Notes: generated by a model not told the origin, from the sequence alone. A stretch of DNA of 64,000 nt from Phaeotremella fagi (GCA_001599715.1 BCHU01000006.1:850765-914764), one strand, 5' to 3'. Shown: positions 21,434 through 32,773, numbered from the stretch's first letter. Made by a program: numbers and translations.

Positions 21434-23662
21434 ATGACAAAATCTGAGGATACAGTGGTAGCTCAAGATGTTGAAAATGCACTTGAAACCGTTAAAAATG
21501 AAGACGAAGAACCTAAAAACAATCTGGCAATTGTCATACCAGCGTGAGTACCGAGCATGAAATCAAAACCTGATACATGTTGTAGACTAGGTCTATGTGC
21601 ATTTGTAGCAGCTTTAGATGGATCCGTGAGTCATACCATTTGAAGTCAGCTCTCGTATGTACTTACAATCTCAGATAATCTCCACTGCTCTACCAACAAT
21701 CTCGGCAGCTTTCAACGCCAGTCCATCCCAATACTCTTGGATAGGAACTTCGTTTTTCCTGACCCAAACTCTGATGTCACCTCTCAACGGTCGTCTAACA
21801 GATATAACAGGTAGAAAACCAGCGTTATGTATTGCTATCGTTGTTCTACTAGTTTTCTCAGCTCTATGTGGTGCTGCACAGAATATTCAATGGTAAGTCA
21901 CATTGTGGCAATTCAAATTAACTTCGTCTAGGTTGATTGCATGTCGAGCACTGGCCGGAGTTGGTGGAGGATCAATCGCAGGTTTAACGTAAGTCAACGA
22001 ATTCATGTTTCCGGCTGACCTCTGCAGGATGCTTATAGTGTGTAAGTTCTGGAGATATGGCAGAACTCTGATCGTTAGCGGATATCACTCCTTTAGCAAA
22101 ACGTGGCGCTGTTCAGTCGTATATGGGTGGAGCTTGGGGTGTAGCAGCAGCAGCAGGACCAATTCTAGGTGGTGTATTGACAGAAAAACTGAGTTGGCGA
22201 TGGTGTTTCTGTAGGTGAACTCCTGTTAGCCTTGGTACAAATGCTAACCCTTTATAGTTATCAATATACCGGTTTGCGTGTTGGGTATTATCCCAATCAT
22301 ACTGTTTCTTAAAGTCAAAAAAGTCCATGGTGACATCAACGAACTTCGACGTACTTACGATTTCCCTGGACTGTATGTATGCTTACTGAGAGACAAACTG
22401 ATACGATTAGGGCACTGGTCATGATCGGAGCTGCACTTCTGATTATTGGATTCTCTACCGCTGCAGATGATGGATTCGGTGTACCCGGCGTGATCATTGG
22501 CGGACTCGTTAGTCTTCTAGCAGCCATAGCACATTGTCTTACGACTAAACGTAATCCTATCATTCCTCCTGTCAGTGATTTCCTTTCATCTATGGGCATA
22601 AACTGATGTTCACATCAAATTAGATGATGCTCAAACAACGAACAGCAATGTTCTTTACCTTTGGATCATTAGGAACAGCGATGATGTTCTCATCAACGAC
22701 TTTTCTTTTGCCACAATTCTTTCAAGGAGTATGTTAATCGAGTCCAGCGTTTTGAATCTTAAACTAATTTCTATAGGTGCAAGGCTCTTCAACGATAGCA
22801 TCTGGAGTAGCTCTCATCCCTATTTCAATTTGTTGGACGATACCAGCTTTAATCTGTGAGTAAAACCCATCCCCCGCAGACGTAGTGTAACTAAGCTTCC
22901 ACCAGCTGGTCAGATCACTGCTCGAACAGGGATAGTCAGACCTGTAATTTGGACAGGTCTCTTCGTTTCTGGATTAGGTTTCGGTTTGATGTATGGATTC
23001 ATGAATTCCACTGTATCATATAGTGTGCAAGAGGGTTTAATAGCCGTCATGGCAACTGGTATTGGATTGTCTATGCAGACGACAATGTTGGTGGTTCAAT
23101 CCTCAGTTCCGATGAAGGATATGGCTGCTGTGACCAGTGCTTGGATGTTGGTTAGGTCATTATCAGGAACCGCTGGTATGTCCTTTTGACTGATTTCTAT
23201 TTGACTTATTAACAATCATAATCCAGGACTCGCTATCACCACCGCAATTCTGAATATTGGGATCAGATCACGTTTCGAGACTATACCCGGTTACGGTACG
23301 GTTTTCCATTTACCAACAGGAACAGAAGGATATTCCTCACTCCATGATCTCGAAGAACCCACAAAGTCACTCGTTCTAGCAGCTTTCGCGGACTCTTTCA
23401 AACCATGTTGGATCATCGGTTGTGCTCTGCTAAGCTCAGCTTTAGTCGTGAGTACAGACATGCTTATCGGTTACATGAGAAGATTATTGACAGGAATTTA
23501 TAGCTTACTCTCTGGACTAAACGGATCAAGTTGATGTCGAAGGCGAAGGTTGAAGAAACCTCAGAAGATGATGGTGTTCGAGACGTCGTACAGGTTCTTC
23601 CTCCTGGGACACCTTTGGAAGAGGAAGTCATTTCTGAAAAAGATGACAAAGTCATTCGTTGA
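21434..23662 (+). CDS. MFS transporter, DHA2 (14-helix) drug:proton antiporter type
   Basis: First exons 21434-21543, 21586-21625, 21675-21892, 21932-21988, 22028-22041 (14 nt), 22079-22210 and 22258-22372, then several more to TGA at 22660 plus 1 kb, i.e. 23660-23662. Family signs: LDGSIISTALPTISAAF in helix 1, the loop motif NGRLTDITGRKPAL, and SDITPLAKRGAVQSYMGGAW with the helix-5 GPILGG. The 14-nt exon supplies part of the sequence before SDITPL and is needed to keep frame. The last intron links to a charged tail ending KDDKVIR. These pumps export drugs or metabolites at the plasma or vacuolar membrane; the substrate is unknown. Confidence 0.85.
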
Positions 23663-23984
23663 TGGTAACGACCCATACACCCATGTGTTCTCAAATATTT
23701 ACCAATTCTGTCTTGTATCAGTGCAAAATGCTATAGTTGTTCATGTAGATGGATAGAATCACCTTCCTCACCTCAAAAGAGAAAAGCTCCTTATGGTACA
23801 TGTGAGAAATTTACTATTCACTGTAGATCGCCAAGTGTCACCTTCACGTTCTGCACCGAGGCTTACCGCTTCGTTTCTACATTGATACCTTTGACCCCAT
23901 CGGGCAGCACTGCATCAGAAATTGACTAAATATAATGGTGCATTCAGCCTATTAAGTACATAAACCGAAACCCAAAAAATAGTC
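23663..23984. other. Convergent intergenic region, no gene seen
   Basis: The 3' sides of the DHA2 transporter and the HAD hydrolase. Nothing was recognised. Confidence 0.4.
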
Positions 23985-24889
23985 CTAAGCCTTAGTACCC
24001 CATTTAGCAACCATACCCTTGGCAAGTTCGACAAGGTTAGGAGCTACGACATCGTGTTTACCCCATTGAGGAACACATTCGTAATGTTCGTACTCAGTAC
24101 AGTAAGCAGTTTCCCAACCACATGATTTAGCACCAGCACAATCCCAAGCGTGAGAAGCTATTTGTTTCAGTTAGTGAGAAGCCCCAAGTGGATATCATAG
24201 ATTGAACTCACCACCAAAGATCAAAACTTCATCTGGGTTCTTCGCTCTCCTCTCTTTCATCAAATATTCGTAAACTTCAAGATGAGGTTTGTGAGTTCCA
24301 ACAGGTGTAACGTCCCAGATACGTTCCAGAGGCATTGGGATACCAGCTCTGTCAAAGTAGTTCTTGACACGTTCCACACTTGCACCTGAACATGCCCAGA
24401 ACTCAATACCCCCAGCTTCTAAAATTTGAATCATCTCAGCGAGACCGTCGTAAGGAACTAAACAACGTTGGTATTGGTTGACGATGTATTGAACATCTTC
24501 TTCGGTGCACATTTTGTCGACGACATCAACTGGGATACCGGCTTGATATAAGACTCTGGGTAAACATAAAGCCCAGTTACCACCACCTTTAGCTGTAACT
24601 CTTGGTCGGTTGGTCGTGAACATGTAAGCACCGTCACGTTCAGAGGTTGCGATCCATAAATGGAAAAGAGATTTGCCGTTGAGACCGTATTGAGAAAGGA
24701 TTTTTCCGAACTTAAGCTCGAGAGCGTCTTCTGCAGCAGTGTAGGACACTTGGAGGGATCAGATTGATGAAGATGATTCGTGTTGGTAGAGACTTACTAC
24801 ATGTTCCGACGATATCAACTAGAGACAGTGACTAATCAGCATGACACTCATCTACGGAGATGGATTTACTCACAGAAAGCAGCTGGCAT
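23985..24889 (-). CDS. HAD-superfamily hydrolase, 2-haloacid dehalogenase-like
   Basis: Exons 24889-24874 (16 nt), 24818-24798 (21 nt), 24748-24212 and 24157-23985 give 248 residues, the usual size of the family. Motif I is FFDIVGTC, whose Asp is the expected nucleophile. It is encoded across the junction of the two tiny first exons. Motif II is ACSGAS, motif III the Lys in VGTHKPHLEVYEYL, and motif IV is taken by SHAWDCAGAKSCGW. The family cleaves C-halogen or phosphate bonds; the substrate is unknown. It is divergent from the FAD oxidoreductase at 25327. Confidence 0.85.
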
Positions 24890-25326
24890 GTTGTTTCAGA
24901 TTAGATTTTAGTGTTTGAAATTAACGTTGTTGAAATGATTTGGAATTTTGAAAAAAAAGAAGTAATATGTATAGGTTGATGTCATAGGTCAAACCCGTCA
25001 ACAAAGAATGAATAGCGAAGGCAATGGTAGGCGTCGGCTATGGAATCAGGTACGACTACCAACTGACTTATCGTAATCCAGTAATTGAACTTACCGCCAA
25101 TGCCGGCTCTTTGCCTATCGCAGTTGGCCGTCTTGGTAGTTTGTCACCACATAGAAGCATATCTTCAATAACTCTCTATTTTAAGCAACACCGTCCTGCC
25201 CATTGCGATCAACCGGTTCTAGCGACGCTTCCCTTGTCTCTTATCAACTATCGAACCACTTTACAACTTCTATATTAGTGACATCTGCCCAGCAATTGCT
25301 CAACAAAGAAGTTCATCACATCAAAT
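24890..25326. promoter_or_regulatory. Shared divergent promoter region of HAD hydrolase and FAD oxidoreductase
   Basis: About 437 bp between two start codons on opposite strands, compatible with joint regulation. No gene or repeat was recognised. Confidence 0.45.
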
Positions 25327-26963
25327 ATGCCTTACCCCGAAGATCTCGAGCCATCTGGTTTACCAGTCGATAACTACACCGAGTCGTTCTGGCTTTCAGA
25401 ACGATCTCGTCTAGATGGTCATCGTACCACGGAAGATCTACCTGCTTCAGCTGATTTGGTTATCGTTGGCTCCGGATTATCTGGAAGTTTACTAGCCTAT
25501 CAAATGCTGAAAGCTCAACCTCATCTCAACGTGGTTATGCTAGAAGCTCGTCAAGTTTGCAGTGGAGCAACGGCGAGAAATGGAGGACAAGTCAAAACTG
25601 ACGTAAGTGATCATGATCTGGGTAATACTAATGTCCTTAGCCCTACATCAGCTGTAAGGAATGATCGTATGACAAAACGCTGACCTTGTAGATCCAGGAC
25701 GAAAAGCGAAATACGGTGCCAAAATCGCAAATCACCTTGTAACCTTCGAAACCGATCACTTGGATCGTTATAAAGCTTTGATTGAGGAGGAACAAATTGA
25801 TTGTTCATTCCATATCACTTCAGCTTATGACGTCTGCATGACCGAAGAAATGGCTGCCACTGCCAGCAAGAACTTCCACGAACGAAAATCAGATTGGCCA
25901 GAGGATATGGCAAAATACAGAGAATTCTCTGATGTAGAAGAACTTCAAAGAGTCAGTGGAGTCAAAGGTGGCTACTGGGGATCTACCTATCGAGTCGCCA
26001 GTATCTGGCCTTACAAGTTGGCAACCGGTTTGTTGGAGAAATGCTTTAAAATGGCTGCTGCCGGAGGTGGAAGTTTCAATCTACAAACTACAACACCGGT
26101 TTTATCCATCGAATCTCCAGCTGATAATCAACATACTCTCATAACCAAACGAGGTTCCATCTCAGCTACGAAAGTCGCTCTCTGTACCAATGGGTACACT
26201 TCACATCTCGTTCCAGACATGCGCAACAAGGTCATGCCAATTCGTGGAACATGTTCATCCTTACTTCCTGCCCTTCCTCAACTTCCCAACACGCCTTCTT
26301 CCAAAGTCTTCCGACAACTCTTTACCTCTTTCGCTTTGAAGTTTGGAGCTGCTGGTGGCGAGTACATGATTAGTCGACAAGAGGGCAGGAAGGAGATGAT
26401 ATTGGGCGGAGCGAAGTCAGTGTACAAGAATGATCTTGAATGTTGGTACGGTAACGTTGACGATTCGGCTTTGATGTAAGTGAAATGTCGAAAGAAATGA
26501 ACTAAGATCAAGTCCTGGTGTTGCTGAACACTTCAATTCATACATGCCAAAGAATTTCGTCAACTGGCCTGACGCTACCTCTAACCTCGATAGAGTCTGG
26601 ACAGGAAGTGAGTATCAAACTTGAGTTTAAACTGATGATTTCAGTTCTCGGTTACTCTTCAGATGCTCTACCATGGGTCGGACAACATCCAGATAAGCCT
26701 GAAGGGTTGTATGTCATTGCAGGTTTCCATGGTCACGGCATGTGGTAAGTCAAACACAACTCACATCGAGAATCAACTGACATGTCAGTCGTATATTTGG
26801 AACTACATGGGCGTTATCGAAGTTGATCTTGTCTGAAAAGCAAGGTCAAGCTGGATTGGATACCCTTGCTGAAGCTGGTTTACCATCTCCATATTTCTTT
26901 ACCAAAGAACGTCTCGAGAAAACGGCAAATGTCGTTCTTGGTCTCCCTGAAACCAAGGTTTAA
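25327..26963 (+). CDS. FAD-dependent oxidoreductase of the DAO family
   Basis: Exons 25327-25602, 25641-25653 (13 nt), 25692-26475, 26513-26607, 26645-26744 and 26789-26963 give 480 residues in one frame. A Rossmann FAD-binding motif DLVIVGSGLSGSLLAYQML lies near residue 45, followed by LEARQVCSGATARNGGQVK, typical of the DAO group that oxidises amines or amino acids (for example gamma-glutamylputrescine oxidoreductase). A second FAD-contact region is GLYVIAGFHGHGMCRIFGTT near the C-terminus. The protein lacks a signal peptide. The substrate is not determined. Its HAD and MFS neighbours suggest a shared catabolic task, an inference only. Confidence 0.85.
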
Positions 26964-27108
26964 ATGTGTGATTTGTATCTTGATACATTCTTGTATTGTT
27001 TCTTTGTATGCACCATTCGATAGCTCAAGCAATATAATCTTTGGGTGACAACACATGCATGTGGTGGATTTCATTCGCCCAACACATATCTACATGGATC
27101 ATCCATAT

Positions 27109-28848
27109 TCATATGATGAATTTCATACTTGTATCCATAGGATGGCAAGATGACAATTGAGGCTCCTGACGATCCGCTCTACGTATTGTACTTCTGATAG
27201 TTTTTAACAGCTTGATATAAGTCGTCCCTGGATTATCTTTTACTGCTTGGAGGAATGCCAATGTCATAGCTCCATTACGTTTACTAACGTCACCATCTTC
27301 ATAACTTTTTTGAGAAGTATCACAACCTGAAAACATGACAACATCAGCAACAGCTGTTCTGTTCTTTATGAAGCGTTCTACTTTCTTCCTTTTACCCTCG
27401 GTTGTATACATGTATGGTAGCTCCATCATTGAACCAGAATGACAACAATCGAATACTGCTGTTAATCTGCACCCTTTCGGCAAAGAAGGTACCAGTGTCG
27501 ACCAAATTTCATCCCCATAAACATGAAGATTATCCGATGTACTGATTCGTTCATACTGACCACTCGGGTTGTCGAGTGAAGGAAATTCATACCCTGAAGC
27601 ACCGTGTCCGGAATATTGAAAAAATAACGAATCATCTTTCTTAGCATCAGCCACCAACCAACGCATCGCGTTCAAGATGTTCTCTCTGGTCGGCTGACTT
27701 CTTGCATCGTTCGAATCATCTGTTAGGCTGATAATGTCTTGATCTTTATAACCAAATTGATCGTGTATGAGACGTCGAAAATCCTGGGAGTCATTAATTG
27801 CTCCTGCCAACCGTAAACTGGGATCAGATTGACCGTGATTCAAACCAATAATCAAGGCCTTTTTGTTTTTCTTACAGGCAGAATATACAATTTGATCAGT
27901 CTTGCTGTATGGTTGAGTTGTGATGTCAATTTCGTTCTGTGTCTCTTGTTTCTCGTTGATAAGGGCTCCAAATTCTTCCATATCATCTTGATATTCCTCG
28001 TAGTTTAGCGATGCTAAGAGATCATCCGTATATTTCTCTTGCCATTCTGTACCCCCCGTGCTCTTCTTGTCTACCTGAGGATTCGAATACTTCTTTGAGC
28101 TCTCACCGTTGTAGGCGAACGACTCGTTTATCTGAGTCTGCCAACGGTGATCTTCCCATTCTTTCGTCTCTTTCGCATATCCGGTGTCCGCCGTCAAGTT
28201 GTATAAATCTTTGATCGGTGTGGTTCCAATAAGGCGTCCTGTATATCCCTGCGTGTCCTTCTGAGTATGAGTGTCTTTCTGAGTGTCTTTCTGAGTGTCT
28301 TTCTGAGTGTCTTTCTGAGTCTCTTCATGAGTGTCTGTGTGAGTCTCTTGATGACTGTCTTGATGAGTGCGTTTATGAGAGTGTTTGTGAGAGTGTTTGT
28401 GGGTGTGTTTATGAGAATGTTTATGAGAGTATTTATCGGTGTCTTTCTGATGAGTGTGTTTATGAGTGTGTTTATCCGTGTCTTTATGATGAGTGTCTTC
28501 ATGATGTGCGTGTTTATGAGAGTGTTTATGAGAGTTCGAAGAATTCTTGGATCTCGATTCGTGTTTAGTTTTAGAGCTCTTCCTTCTTTTGGACTTGCGG
28601 GAGTTTTCTGAATGGCTCTGCGTATCCTTGGAGGAGTCCAATGAATCCTTAGTCGAGTGTTGCGTAGTTTGACCATAATTTGGTTCAGTGTATTGATTTT
28701 CATACCATTCATTGAGACGATCACGTTTTCTCAATACTAGTCCCAGTTCTTCCCGGTTAGGATTTATATCGGTATACTCGTGAATGAGTTTATTGATGAT
28801 ATCCTGGGTTTCATCTGGGACATAAACACTCCAGCCAGAAGATGACAT
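27109..28848 (-). CDS. MCA1: Type I metacaspase with His/Lys/Thr-repeat prodomain, intronless
   Basis: 579 residues in one exon from the ATG at 28848. The caspase-like p20 domain starts near residue 335 (KKALIIGLNHGQSD). The catalytic His is in FQYSGHGA (about residue 415) and the catalytic Cys in VFDCCHSGSM (about residue 469). The segment between them differs from the usual acidic metacaspase loop: after LDNPSGQYERIS comes YGDEIWSTLV. The prodomain, normally Pro/Gln-rich, here carries about 90 residues (107-198) of HKH, HKD, THK and KDTQ repeats after a Ser/Lys-rich stretch. Metacaspases are Ca-dependent Arg/Lys-specific proteases linked to stress and cell death. The repeat reading also opens long frames on the other strand, which are shadows. 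Confidence 0.88.
   Translation of the reverse strand: MSSSGWSVYVPDETQDIINKLIHEYTDINPNREELGLVLRKRDRLNEWYENQYTEPNYGQTTQHSTKDSLDSSKDTQSHSENSRKSKRRKSSKTKHESRSKNSSNSHKHSHKHAHHEDTHHKDTDKHTHKHTHQKDTDKYSHKHSHKHTHKHSHKHSHKRTHQDSHQETHTDTHEETQKDTQKDTQKDTQKDTHTQKDTQGYTGRLIGTTPIKDLYNLTADTGYAKETKEWEDHRWQTQINESFAYNGESSKKYSNPQVDKKSTGGTEWQEKYTDDLLASLNYEEYQDDMEEFGALINEKQETQNEIDITTQPYSKTDQIVYSACKKNKKALIIGLNHGQSDPSLRLAGAINDSQDFRRLIHDQFGYKDQDIISLTDDSNDARSQPTRENILNAMRWLVADAKKDDSLFFQYSGHGASGYEFPSLDNPSGQYERISTSDNLHVYGDEIWSTLVPSLPKGCRLTAVFDCCHSGSMMELPYMYTTEGKRKKVERFIKNRTAVADVVMFSGCDTSQKSYEDGDVSKRNGAMTLAFLQAVKDNPGTTYIKLLKTIRSTIRRADRQEPQLSSCHPMDTSMKFII
28254..28530 (-). repeat. Degenerate repeat tract encoding the metacaspase prodomain
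   Basis: About 275 bp of imperfect 6- and 12-base units encoding HKH/THK/HKD and then four KDTQ units. The low-complexity pattern is likely to vary in copy number between strains. Confidence 0.75.
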
Positions 28849-29560
28849 CCTCGATTGGAATGGGTTTGTTAGAGGGGAAAATACTTATTGTAATTTTCTG
28901 CTGTAACCGTGTCTTTTCAACTTAATTAGCCTTCTACTCCATGTTTATATTTGTCATTTCTTTTCTTCTTTCTTCCTTCCCCACCCTTCTAATTCGATAG
29001 AAGCCCAATCAAAGGGAGTAGTTTGATGTATGTCACAGCCTTGCAAAAGGAGAAAGATATGCTCTTCGCAGTAAAGTACTGTACACTAAACACTCTGCTT
29101 CTCAATTCGCTAATTCCGAAGTTTTTGAATAGGGATTTCGGCTTTTTGCCATAAGTTTGCTATGCTTTTTCATGCTTTGCAGATTTCCTTCCGAACAGGG
29201 ATGCAAGATCAAGGGAACTGAAAGAATACTACTAAGCTTAATGCCGAGGTCCGTAAGTACGTAGGAGAAATTGATGAAAAGTTGACCAATGTAACGGTTT
29301 ACGAACAAAAAGACATACTGTAAGCCTCCTGCAATCCGTTTTGGAAGCCTCACAGTCTTCTGGTGAAAACTTGGAAACCACTTTACATTATCCCCTCCCT
29401 TTTACCCTTTGTTCTTTTCCTTCCATCAGTCAAGTCTTCATTTTCACTTATGATAATAGACCGCTAATGATTTCCCCTTGTTTTCCACTTCTTCCACTCA
29501 GTTCCCCCTCCCATCAATCCTCCAAGTTTTGATATCATCACCTTCATCAGATCCATTGAA
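28849..29560. promoter_or_regulatory. Divergent region between metacaspase and orphan gene D1
   Basis: About 710 bp without a recognisable gene. An AGTACTGTAC sequence lies near 29077-29086, about 230 bases upstream of the metacaspase start. Confidence 0.4.
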
Positions 29561-30380
29561 ATGCCACGACCTTCATCAATTGATTTATCAGTTACCGACG
29601 ATGTCTCCAATCCATCTAGTAGAGATGTCTGGTATATCGCCACCAATCCGAAAGATCTTCAAAAAATTGAACTATACGTAGAAAAATTCAAACCAGTTGA
29701 TGAAAGTGTTCAGACCGAGAAAGACAAGAGTAGTCAATCCAAGATCGATAAAATCAAGAAGATGTTTAAATCAGGTCATCAAAAAGAAAAGGTCTCAATC
29801 AATCAAGGAGTTTATGATTATAACGACGGAAGACAAGAAGTTGAACAGAAGATTCGCTTATAATCCTTCGAGAGGTCAATCGGTATTCATTCTAGAAAGT
29901 CCAAATCTTGAAGGCAAAAATTGTACAAAATTCACTTTAACAATTACGACAATGGAGGAACCAACTTTGTCAGATCAAAAGACCACAATGGGCTATGGCA
30001 CATTCAAAATCACTTCAACGCTCAATCCAGAAGTCGACACCCTAAAATCTCATCAAATAGTTCAATCAGTATTAGCCGCCAAAAACGACGTATTTGAAGA
30101 AATCGCTTCAAGTGACGTGTCTTCACCAGAAGTCATTATCACTCGATCTGGTTCAAGTCAAGGTGAATTCCCCAGTGATTGGTTGATTTCGGGTACCAAA
30201 TCTGGTTGCTTTCAGTCTAGGACGGATATGATCTTTTCGATTTGCGACGTCAGTGAAGTCTTATGTGCGTCGGCTGATTTTTTGATCGATTCAAAAGGGG
30301 ATCGATGGGTCAAAGAGAATCCTGATTGGAGCCTGGAAGAGGAGCTTGGTGACTTCGTCAGGAATATCCACCAGAAGTAA
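29561..30380 (+). pseudogene. Orphan gene D1, broken by a one-base frameshift
   Basis: The frame from the ATG at 29561 is open to 29863. It then needs a shift into the frame that runs to the stop at 30380. Across the break the sequence keeps matching its intact neighbour D2 (WYIATNPKDLQKI in the first part, NRRFAYNPS in the second). Between GVYDY and the shared RRFAYNP, D1 has 31 bases where D2 has 30, so one extra base lies in 29822-29852. I found no intron with suitable ends and phase. It is either a pseudogene, a programmed shift, or an assembly error. Family and function unknown. Confidence 0.65.
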
Positions 30381-30792
30381 GTGGATCTGTACAGTTTGTA
30401 CGATGTACATTATATGCAGTAAAATGAGTCATGAATGCTGAATATATACGTGTGTAAAACCCCCTTCTTATATAATGTCTCTTTCTGCTTTATCATCAAA
30501 TATGAACTAGTTCAGAACGTGTACATACTCGTGCACACAGTATTTACTTAAAACCAGTCAATTCGATGGATCCTTTATTCTCCGCCTTCTATGACAGTTT
30601 TCAGTCAAAATCACATGTGAGAGATATATGAACGGAAGAGCGAAGGCCCCCAAGTTCAATTTACTCTGACAATAAATTTAAAAGTACTGCTTCTTACTTT
30701 TACCCACACTTTCATATCAGAAACTCGCTCTCGACAATTTTAACACTGATTATATCCTGTCTTTCACAAGAACATACAATACTCCGGAGAAA
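30381..30792. other. Intergenic region between D1 and D2, no gene seen
   Basis: About 410 bp between the tandem orphan copies. It presumably holds the D1 3' end and the D2 promoter. Confidence 0.4.
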
Positions 30793-31593
30793 ATGCTCGA
30801 CCCAATCCCCTGGATTGATTTAACTGATACCAACGACATCCCAACCGATACAGATATAAAATGGTACGTCGCCACCAACCCGAAAGATCTTCAAAAAATT
30901 CCTCAATACGTCAAAACTTTCAAACCCCATAACGATCTCTACAAGGAGAAGAATATGGTCAACGGTGTATACGATTATACCGATGATCATAAAACTCTAA
31001 ATCGACGATTCGCCTACAACCCATCCCATAAAACTTGTGATTCACTATTCATTCTGGAAGACACCGAAGTTTCAAATGCTTCGTCTTCATTCACTCGTCC
31101 AATGTTTACTTTAACCCATACTTTCAAACATTTCTCATACTCTCACGATGGAGACTCAAATCTCTCCAACAAATCAGGTTTCGGTACATTAAAAATCACA
31201 GATTACCTAATACCCGAAAGCAATTCCTTGACTCGACAACAAATTGCTGATTCGATCCTAGTAGCCAATGCAAGCTACATATCAAAAATAGGGATCATAA
31301 TCAAAGACGGGCTAACTGATTGCTTTAGTTATCGTGATGGGTCATTGAAATGGGGTTTGGAAGGTACGGGGAATAGTCAGCGTTTAGCTTCTCAAGCTTT
31401 CCATGGTATGGTTAGTCGTACGGCTGAGGTTTCAGATGTTTTGGCGAGATCTTGTGTTTTCTTACCAGAGTCGGTGGGTGACAGATTTCTCAGAGAAAAT
31501 CTTAAACAGTCCGATGTAAGCTCAGACGATGAGGATGAAGACGATAAGGAAGAGGAAGACAGTGAGGAAGACAATGAGAAAGACAATGAATGA
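30793..31593 (+). CDS. Orphan gene D2, intact tandem paralogue of D1
   Basis: 266 residues in a single exon. Shared with D1 are WYVATNPKDLQKI near residue 30, NGVYDYTD, LNRRFAYNPSHKT, a GTLKIT strand-like segment, SVLA/SILVAN and a C-terminal GDRFLREN. No membrane segment or signal peptide is visible. The C-terminus ends in a strongly acidic Asp/Glu run. I recognise no known domain. Confidence 0.7.
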   Translation: MLDPIPWIDLTDTNDIPTDTDIKWYVATNPKDLQKIPQYVKTFKPHNDLYKEKNMVNGVYDYTDDHKTLNRRFAYNPSHKTCDSLFILEDTEVSNASSSFTRPMFTLTHTFKHFSYSHDGDSNLSNKSGFGTLKITDYLIPESNSLTRQQIADSILVANASYISKIGIIIKDGLTDCFSYRDGSLKWGLEGTGNSQRLASQAFHGMVSRTAEVSDVLARSCVFLPESVGDRFLRENLKQSDVSSDDEDEDDKEEEDSEEDNEKDNE

Positions 31594-32077
31594 TCCTTTC
31601 ATGTCTTCGTTGGGTGATTAAGCTTGATAGTATTTCAGTTTGTACAGTATGCTTAAGTAGTTAGTTATTCTCCTCGTACACGGTTGACAATGAATGATTC
31701 CTCCAAAAATTTTCTTCTCGTACTTGAGGGACGGGGACGAAGGATACACCTGAGTATCTATGTAGGACCCAGTAGTCTCAGAATGGATTTCAGCAATGCC
31801 TTTTGTAAATACTCTACTTACCTGTACAATGTTTAAGATAAGATAAGAAGCAGCTTCACCCACACTTTTCCCGTCCCATACAAAATCTAAAATATCACTA
31901 TGACATCAATCGAATTTGGGACTACCGAGCTACTTTACAAGTACTATGTTTCCCAAGGACGCAATGTACGATCTTGACATCCAATTAAATTCGTCAAAAT
32001 CTCAATACATGTCAAATTCACTCCTACTAGCTACACAAGATTCAATTCGTCAAAATCAACAACAACACTCAAAAATC
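31594..32077. other. Convergent intergenic region, no gene seen
   Basis: Lies between D2 and the LEA-like gene. A minus-strand frame at 31618-31863 has no supporting features. Confidence 0.4.
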
Positions 32078-32513
32078 TTAAAGTTTCTTCTGAACCTCCT
32101 CAGCAGCATCTCTAACTTTACCCGCCGTCTTCCCTTTGACCTGGTTAGCGGATTGCTTAACGTTTTCAGCTGTTTTATCGATTTTCTCCGCTGTTGTGTC
32201 TAAACCCCACCATGTCAGTTCAAAGTTCGTTCCGTCACTTCGAAAAACATACTGGCATCTTGTCCAACGGTGTCTTGAGCGGCTCCAATACCAGCAGCCA
32301 AAGTTTCTCCTACTTTTTTGTTAATCTGCAGAACGTGGAGAACCACGTTAGTGATAGTTATCCTATGTAAAGTGGAGACTGACTCACGGCATCCGCTGTA
32401 TCTTTAACGGTTTCAGTGACTGATTTTGATAGAGGGGCTGAAGTGGTTAGATATCTTTGTGATAATCTAGAAGATGAGTTGAGGGATGGGATGATTGTTC
32501 TTAAGATGGACAT
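32078..32513 (-). CDS. Small LEA-like mitochondrial protein
   Basis: Exons 32513-32388, 32325-32253 and 32199-32078 give 106 residues. The N-terminus MSILRTIIPSLNSSSRLSQR, followed by YLTTSA, looks like a mitochondrial presequence with a processing site. The rest is Ala/Lys/Asp/Glu-rich helix (ETVKDTADA, GAAQDTVGQDA, AENVKQSANQVKGKTAGK), like LEA or CsbD-type stress proteins. Function inferred only from composition. Confidence 0.65.
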
Positions 32514-32773
32514 TTTGGTAGATGTGTTGGTTTCCAGTTGTGGTTGTGGTTGTGTAAAGTACCAATGCAAAGAGTCGTCCACTCACTCTTATACATAGTT
32601 GCGAAGTATCCAATGACGTCATGACAAAGGTGCCACTTTATCGAAGATTCCATGGCGTAGCCGTGAGTTGACGTTGACGTGTTGAACGTGTGTCTGTGTC
32701 TGTGTCGTTGTCGTCTGTCTGTCTGATTAAAGATATTCCCAATCACCACTTACATCCATCAACACCACCCACA

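Noticed and set aside
28267..28611. Plus-strand frame encoding repeated SVFLSVFL-like residues
   Set aside because: It is the reverse reading of the metacaspase His/Lys/Thr repeat tract and has no independent gene features.
28194..28724. Long minus-strand frame rich in Thr/Leu/Asn inside the metacaspase
   Set aside because: A shifted-frame shadow of the same repeats; the metacaspase frame has clear catalytic motifs.
29761..29850. An intron as the explanation of the frame change in D1
   Set aside because: The GT-AG pairs I could find give a wrong phase or an intron of about 23 bases, and the duplicate D2 has continuous coding sequence there.
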